Positions 59,481-64,000 of a stretch of 64,000 nucleotides of DNA are shown here, one piece after another. Source of the DNA: Blattabacterium cuenoti (GTDB lineage Bacteria; Bacteroidota; Bacteroidia; Flavobacteriales; Blattabacteriaceae). The position numbers were made by a program, and so were the translations under genes. The stretch covers positions 524,783 to 588,782 of the forward strand of contig NZ_CP059203.1 of the NCBI RefSeq assembly GCF_014251955.1, given 5' to 3'. Under the pieces are notes generated by a model, which saw only the letters and a list, made by a program, of their open reading frames with translations, searched no databases and was not told where the DNA came from. How positions within the stretch are numbered: the first letter of the stretch is position 1; each line of letters opens with the position of its first letter.

Positions 59481-60859
59481 AAATATTTTTTTACATCTAC
59501 AATTTTTCCTTCTATAGCGATAATAGAAGCTGTCAAAGGACTTACAAGTAAAGTACGAACTCCTGGACCTTGTCTTCCTTCAAAATTTCTATTAGATGTA
59601 GAAACACAATATTCTCCCATAGGAATTTTGTCTTCATTCATTCCTAAACACGAAGAGCATCCTGGTTGACGGAATTCAAATCCAGCATCGATTAAAATTT
59701 TATCTAATCCTTCCTTTTTAGCTTGTTGAATGACTTTTTGTGATCCAGGAACCACCATAACTCTTACTACATGATTAGCCTTCTTTTTTCCTTTCACTAT
59801 GGATGCGACTAATCTTAAATCTTCTATTCTAGAATTAGTACAACTTCCTATAAAAATATAACTGATGATTTTACCTATTAATGACTCTCCAGGATAAAAT
59901 CCCATATAATTTAAAGACCTTTTATCATCATCAGAAAGTGATTTCGGAATCTGGTCAGAAATTTTCATACTCATTCCTGGAGTTGTTCCATAGCTGATCA
60001 TTGGCTCTATATCTTCTGCATGAAGAAAATATTTCTTATCAAAAACTGTATTTTTATCTGTCTTCAAAGTCTCCCAATATTCCATATTTTTATGATATTC
60101 CTTTTCATTTTTTAAATACTTACATTTTTTAATGTAATCAAAAGTGATTTTATCCGGAGCTATTAATCCTCCTTTTGCTCCCATCTCAATACTCATATTA
60201 CAAATTGTCATTCTTCCTTCCATACTCATATTTTTAATCATTGATCCCGTATATTCTATAAAATGTCCTATTCCCACATCTACTCCTAATTTTGAAATTA
60301 TATACAAAATAACATCTTTTGGAGTTACTCCCTTTTTTAAATTCCCCTCTAATTGAATTTCCATTTGTTTAGGTTTAGAGAGCAACAAACATTGGCTTGC
60401 CATAACCATAGAAACTTGACTAGTTCCAATTCCAAAAGAAATACTTCCAAAAGCTCCATGAGTGGATGTATGACTATCTCCACAAACTATTGTCATTCCC
60501 GGTAAAGTTAGACCTAATTCAGGACCAATAACATGAACGATTCCATGATTTTGATGTCCAAGTCCATATAACGTAATTCCAAACTTTTTACAATTTTTTA
60601 TTAAGCAATCTATTTGTTTTTTAGATAAAGGATCAGAAATGGGTAAATGTTGATTTATTGTAGGAACATTATGATCTACAGTCGCTATGATTTGTTTTGG
60701 TCGAAAAACAGAAAAACCTCTTTTTTCTAATTCTAAAAAAGCTTGAGGACTTGTAACTTCATGAATATAATGTCTATCAATGTAAAGAACATCAACCCCA
60801 TTTTCCAATATTTTTACTGTATGTGATTCCCAAATTTTATCAAATAATGACTTAGACAT
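59477..60859 (-). CDS. leuC: 3-isopropylmalate dehydratase large subunit
   Basis: Iron-sulfur subunit of isopropylmalate isomerase. Its three cluster cysteines lie in [12 protein letters not shown] and [24 protein letters not shown] is also seen. At 460 residues it is full length. The start overlaps leuA's stop by 8 bp. It needs an Fe-S cluster, linking it to the SUF system (sufE at 11.6 kb). Confidence 0.97.
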   Translation of the reverse strand: MSKSLFDKIWESHTVKILENGVDVLYIDRHYIHEVTSPQAFLELEKRGFSVFRPKQIIATVDHNVPTINQHLPISDPLSKKQIDCLIKNCKKFGITLYGLGHQNHGIVHVIGPELGLTLPGMTIVCGDSHTSTHGAFGSISFGIGTSQVSMVMASQCLLLSKPKQMEIQLEGNLKKGVTPKDVILYIISKLGVDVGIGHFIEYTGSMIKNMSMEGRMTICNMSIEMGAKGGLIAPDKITFDYIKKCKYLKNEKEYHKNMEYWETLKTDKNTVFDKKYFLHAEDIEPMISYGTTPGMSMKISDQIPKSLSDDDKRSLNYMGFYPGESLIGKIISYIFIGSCTNSRIEDLRLVASIVKGKKKANHVVRVMVVPGSQKVIQQAKKEGLDKILIDAGFEFRQPGCSSCLGMNEDKIPMGEYCVSTSNRNFEGRQGPGVRTLLVSPLTASIIAIEGKIVDVKKYL

Positions 60860-62057
60860 GTTTTAAATTTATTCTTCTCATGTGTTGCAATCTATTATTA
60901 TTTAAATTGGCTTTTTCTAAAAGAATTCTTAATTCTTTATCAGAAATATCTTTCTTTTTATCAGCATACTTTAAAAAAATAGAATAAACTAACTCTAAAG
61001 AGTTTTTATTTAAAAAAAATCCTAATTTTTTATAACGATAAGATAAAGCCGCTCTTCCACTTCTAGCGGTTAAAACAATTGAAGTGTGGTTATTGATTCC
61101 AACATCTTCTGGATTAATACTTTCATAAGTTTCCCTTTTTTTTATTACTCCATCTTGATGAATTCCTGATGAATGAGAAAAAGCGTTAATCCCTACAATT
61201 GCTTTATTAGATTGGACTTTCATCCCTGTGCATTCAGAAACTAAATGACTAGTTGAAAAGATAAGCTTTGTTTTTATATTTGTAAAAAAATTCAAACGAG
61301 AATTTTGTTTGATGATCATAACAATTTCTTCTAATGAAGTATTTCCAGCTCTTTCCCCAATTCCATTAATAGTGCACTCTACCTGTTGTGCCCCATTGAT
61401 TATTCCAGATAAAGAATTTGCAGTAGCCAATCCTAAATCATTGTGACAATGAGTAGATAATGTAATATTATGAATTCCTTTAACATTTTCCTTGATATAT
61501 CTAATTTTTTTTCCATATTCTTCTGGTAAGCAATACCCTGTAGTATCTGGAATATTAATAACCGTTGCTCCATATTTAATTACAGCTTCACAAACTTTTG
61601 CCAAAAAATCGTTTTTTGTCCGTCCTGCATCTTCCGCATAAAACTCCACATCTTCTACAAATTTTTTTGCATATTTTACAGCTTGTATCGCTCTTTCTAT
61701 AATTTTTTCTGGAGTACTATTAAATTTATAAAGAATATGACAATCAGAAGTTCCTATTCCAGTATGAATTCTAGATCTTTTTGCGTATTTTAAAGCACTT
61801 CCTGCTATTTTTATATCTTTCTCAACAGCTCTAGATAAAGCACAAATAATAGGGTTTGAAATGGATTTACAAATTTCTTGAACAGATTGATAATCTCCTG
61901 GACTAGAAGTTGGAAACCCCGCTTCAATCACATCTACTCCCAAATATTCTAGTTGTTTAGCTATTTTTACTTTTTCTTTAGTATTTAGTTTACATCCTGG
62001 AACTTGTTCTCCATCACGCAACGTTGTGTCAAAAATGTAAATTTTTTTCTTTTCCAT
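60852..62057 (-). CDS. leuA: 2-isopropylmalate synthase, short form without regulatory domain
   Basis: First committed step of leucine synthesis. The catalytic barrel starts [17 protein letters not shown] (D10 region), with the metal-binding [15 protein letters not shown] and [14 protein letters not shown]. At 401 residues it lacks the C-terminal leucine-binding domain of long LeuA (about 510-520 residues), so allosteric inhibition by leucine is unlikely. Related lyases such as citramalate or homocitrate synthase are possible, but placement first in leuACDB supports leuA. The 178-bp divergent region upstream carries paired palindromic motifs. Confidence 0.95.
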   Translation of the reverse strand: MEKKKIYIFDTTLRDGEQVPGCKLNTKEKVKIAKQLEYLGVDVIEAGFPTSSPGDYQSVQEICKSISNPIICALSRAVEKDIKIAGSALKYAKRSRIHTGIGTSDCHILYKFNSTPEKIIERAIQAVKYAKKFVEDVEFYAEDAGRTKNDFLAKVCEAVIKYGATVINIPDTTGYCLPEEYGKKIRYIKENVKGIHNITLSTHCHNDLGLATANSLSGIINGAQQVECTINGIGERAGNTSLEEIVMIIKQNSRLNFFTNIKTKLIFSTSHLVSECTGMKVQSNKAIVGINAFSHSSGIHQDGVIKKRETYESINPEDVGINNHTSIVLTARSGRAALSYRYKKLGFFLNKNSLELVYSIFLKYADKKKDISDKELRILLEKANLNNNRLQHMRRINLKHV

Positions 62058-62140
62058 ACTATCCTATTAGATTGATTATTTGAATTCCATTTCAAAACTA
62101 TTTTTTACAAAAAAAAGATCATACAAAATTATTTTCATAT

Positions 62141-62151
62141 TTACAATGTAT
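62141..62151. promoter_or_regulatory. Palindromic motif copy 1 in the leuA divergent region
   Basis: TTACAATGTAT, an odd palindrome TTACA-N-TGTAA with one mismatch, 84 bp upstream of leuA and 85 bp from the divergent gene. The same ten bases TTACAATGTA recur 67 bp away. It is a candidate operator. Confidence 0.35.
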
Positions 62152-62207
62152 AATAATTACAAATATTTCACATTTTTCTGTTTATCAAATTGAATATATT
62201 TAAAATA

Positions 62208-62218
62208 TTACAATGTAA
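62208..62218. promoter_or_regulatory. Palindromic motif copy 2 in the leuA divergent region
   Basis: TTACAATGTAA, a perfect odd palindrome (TTACA-N-TGTAA), 18 bp upstream of the ATG at 62236. It shares ten identical bases with copy 1. It is a candidate operator for the divergent pair. Confidence 0.35.
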
Positions 62219-62235
62219 AATAATAATAAATAAAA

Positions 62236-63786
62236 ATGTCAAATAGTAAATTGGATCATCTTCTTCTATTAATTCAATCTTTGTCAAAATCAGAAAAAAG
62301 AAATTTTAAGCTTTATGCAAATCGAATAAAAAAAAACAAAAACGCTAAGTTTATAAAACTTTTTGAGATAATGAGCAAAATGAATTTCTATCAAGAAAAA
62401 AAAATATTGGAAAATACATTTATAAGAAAAATTCAATTATCTAATATGAAAGCTCATTTATATAAACAAATTTTATCTAGTATTAGATTACAACAACATA
62501 CTATAAAAAATTCTGATATCCAGATCCATGAATTTTTAGATTTTGCTAAAATATTATACAATAAAGGTCTTTATATACAAAGCTTAAAATTTTTAAAAAA
62601 AGCAAAAATCATAGCGATATGGAATGAATCAAACACGATTCTGTTAGAATTAGTAGAATTTGAAAAAATGATAGAATCTCAACATATAACCAGAAGTATT
62701 TGTTCTAAATCTGTAGAATTATCCTTGGAATCTAAAGAATTAATTGAAAGAGTTCAATGTAATAATGCTTTATCTAGCTTATCTTTAGAATTATACGGTT
62801 TATATTTAAAAGTTGGATATGTAAGAAATGAAAAAGATAAAATATTTATAGAAACATATTTTCGTACCAATCTTCCAAAATTTGATATATCTAAACTTAG
62901 CTTTTATGAAAAATTATTTTTATATCAAGCTCAAGTCTGGTATCATTCTATTAGACAAGATTTTATAATGTGTTATAGATCATCTTGCAAATGGGTTGAG
63001 TTGTTTCAAAATCATGTAAGAACTAAAAAAATAGCTCCTGTAAGTTATTTAAAGGGATATCATTATTTACTAAATACTTTATTTTATTTGAATCATTATT
63101 CTAAATTCATAAATGTTTTAGAAAAATTTGAAAAAGAAGTCCAAAATGGAGGTATTATTTTAAATGGAAATACTAGAATATTAATTTTTATGTATAAATA
63201 TACTAATCGAATTAATAAACATTATATGGAAGGAACCTTTTCTGAAGGAGTAAAAAATATTCTCCCTTCTTTGTTTAAAGATTTGAATCAAATTTCTACT
63301 TTTTTAGATTCCCATTATATTATGGTTCTTTATTATAAAATTGCCTGTTTATATTTCGGAAGCGGAGATAATCAAAATACCATTAGGTATTTGCTAAAAA
63401 TTATGGAAAATAAAGAAAAAAATTTAAGAAAAGATTTACAATGTTTTGCTAGACTTTTGCATTTAATTTCTTGTTATGAAAGTGGATTAGATGAAAATAT
63501 GGATCGTAAAATACAATCTGCATACAAATTTTTTATTCAAATGGATGATTTATACATTGTCCAAAAAAAAATTATCCACTTTTTCAAAAACCTAGGATCT
63601 TTTTATCCACATCAAATGAAAGAACAATTTCAAAAATTAAGAGATAAATTAATTAAATATTCCGATCACCCTTATGAAAAAAGAACTTTTCTATATCTGG
63701 ATATCATTTCCTGGTTAAATTCCAAAATAGAAAATAAATCTATAGAAATGATCATAAAAGAAAAATTTTCAAAAAATCATTCTTAA
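62236..63786 (+). CDS. Conserved alpha-helical protein of unknown function
   Basis: 516 residues, intact. It is rich in Lys, Leu, Ile and Asn with predicted helical repeats throughout, resembling a TPR-like solenoid. No signal peptide or membrane helix. The N-terminus (LLLLIQSLSKSEKRNFKLYANRI and SNMKAHLYKQILSSIRL) resembles a conserved hypothetical family of Flavobacteriia of about 510 residues. No catalytic motif is visible. It is divergent from leuA. I do not know its function. The 214 bp after it (63787-64000) are AT-rich with no gene I can support. Confidence 0.78.
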   Translation: MSNSKLDHLLLLIQSLSKSEKRNFKLYANRIKKNKNAKFIKLFEIMSKMNFYQEKKILENTFIRKIQLSNMKAHLYKQILSSIRLQQHTIKNSDIQIHEFLDFAKILYNKGLYIQSLKFLKKAKIIAIWNESNTILLELVEFEKMIESQHITRSICSKSVELSLESKELIERVQCNNALSSLSLELYGLYLKVGYVRNEKDKIFIETYFRTNLPKFDISKLSFYEKLFLYQAQVWYHSIRQDFIMCYRSSCKWVELFQNHVRTKKIAPVSYLKGYHYLLNTLFYLNHYSKFINVLEKFEKEVQNGGIILNGNTRILIFMYKYTNRINKHYMEGTFSEGVKNILPSLFKDLNQISTFLDSHYIMVLYYKIACLYFGSGDNQNTIRYLLKIMENKEKNLRKDLQCFARLLHLISCYESGLDENMDRKIQSAYKFFIQMDDLYIVQKKIIHFFKNLGSFYPHQMKEQFQKLRDKLIKYSDHPYEKRTFLYLDIISWLNSKIENKSIEMIIKEKFSKNHS

Positions 63787-64000
63787 TTTAGCAAAAATAT
63801 GGTTTTAAAAAAAAGAAAAAAAAAATATGAAAAAACAAAATTAATAAATGTTACAAACATATTAGAAATGTTATTATTGTCTCTCATAATCAAATAAAAA
63901 AAAACAAGAATACTCAAAAATAATTTTAAAACCGCACATATAACATATAATATATAAAAGTAAAAGGTTAAACTAGGTTTTTTATTAATAATAGTGTACA

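Noticed and set aside
63783..63887. Short minus-strand frame (34 codons) at the right end
   Set aside because: Phe-rich low-complexity translation from poly(A) DNA, with no motif; most likely chance.

Overview
The window is very AT-rich and tightly packed. It holds about 58 protein genes, two tRNAs and no sign of mobile DNA, phage or CRISPR. Several families point to Bacteroidota/Flavobacteriales: a 287-residue RpoD without region 1.1, type-B L31, a short GlmU-like protein, a GH3-family protein, DUF1599 next to folP, atpD-atpC apart from the other ATP synthase genes, pdhA-pdhC without pdhB, and starts preceded by A-rich rather than Shine-Dalgarno sequence. Full amino-acid and cofactor genes combined with a reduced, AT-rich genome best fit Blattabacterium, the nitrogen-recycling endosymbiont of cockroaches. 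This is inferred from gene content; no database was searched.

Layout. 1-4.3 kb: mgtE (cut by the left edge), divergent from leuS. 4.4-10.2 kb: gdhA, then pyrH-frr-asnS-rpoN. 10.2-17.4 kb, minus strand: fabH-like, rpmE2, glmU-like, metE, sufE and an aldehyde dehydrogenase. 17.5-23.5 kb: ubiE/menG (frameshifted), GH3, rpsO, pnp, rpoD, tRNA-Arg. 23.6-30.1 kb: tpiA and a DUF1599 gene on minus; folP, cdaA, murF, pdhA, pdhC on plus. 30.2-32.8 kb, minus: terC-like and an MsbA-like ABC exporter. 32.75-33.4 kb: the largest non-coding stretch. 33.4-42.7 kb: tatA, then mostly envelope biogenesis on minus (lptC, CNNM, ppiD; nadK, uppS, bamA, ompH) with tRNA-Phe between. 42.9-45 kb: mevalonate kinase, a pseudouridine synthase and aroQ (frameshifted). 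45-48.8 kb, minus: acpP, fabF, rnc, an alpha/beta hydrolase, engB. 48.9-57.8 kb: pckA, ribE, pdxA, atpDC, ribF and an AddB-like nuclease (frameshifted). 57.8-62.1 kb, minus: leuACDB. 62.2-63.8 kb: a conserved alpha-helical protein of unknown function.

Together the genes describe a symbiont that assimilates or recycles nitrogen (gdhA), makes leucine, methionine and aromatic precursors, riboflavin/FAD, folate and B6, runs gluconeogenesis and pyruvate oxidation, and keeps a Gram-negative envelope.

The most interesting signal is a set of one-base frameshifts in long poly(A) runs: ubiE/menG (A13), aroQ (A11) and the AddB-like nuclease (A11). Each is repaired by adding exactly one A, and each has intact motifs on both sides. 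A fourth, milder case is acpP, where one extra A in an A8 run would restore a normal-length C-terminus. An in-frame A13 in asnS is a built-in control. RNA-polymerase slippage that rescues these genes is the leading biological explanation; homopolymer undercalling in sequencing is the main alternative. A second strong observation is that the leucyl-tRNA synthetase seems to have lost key residues of its editing site.
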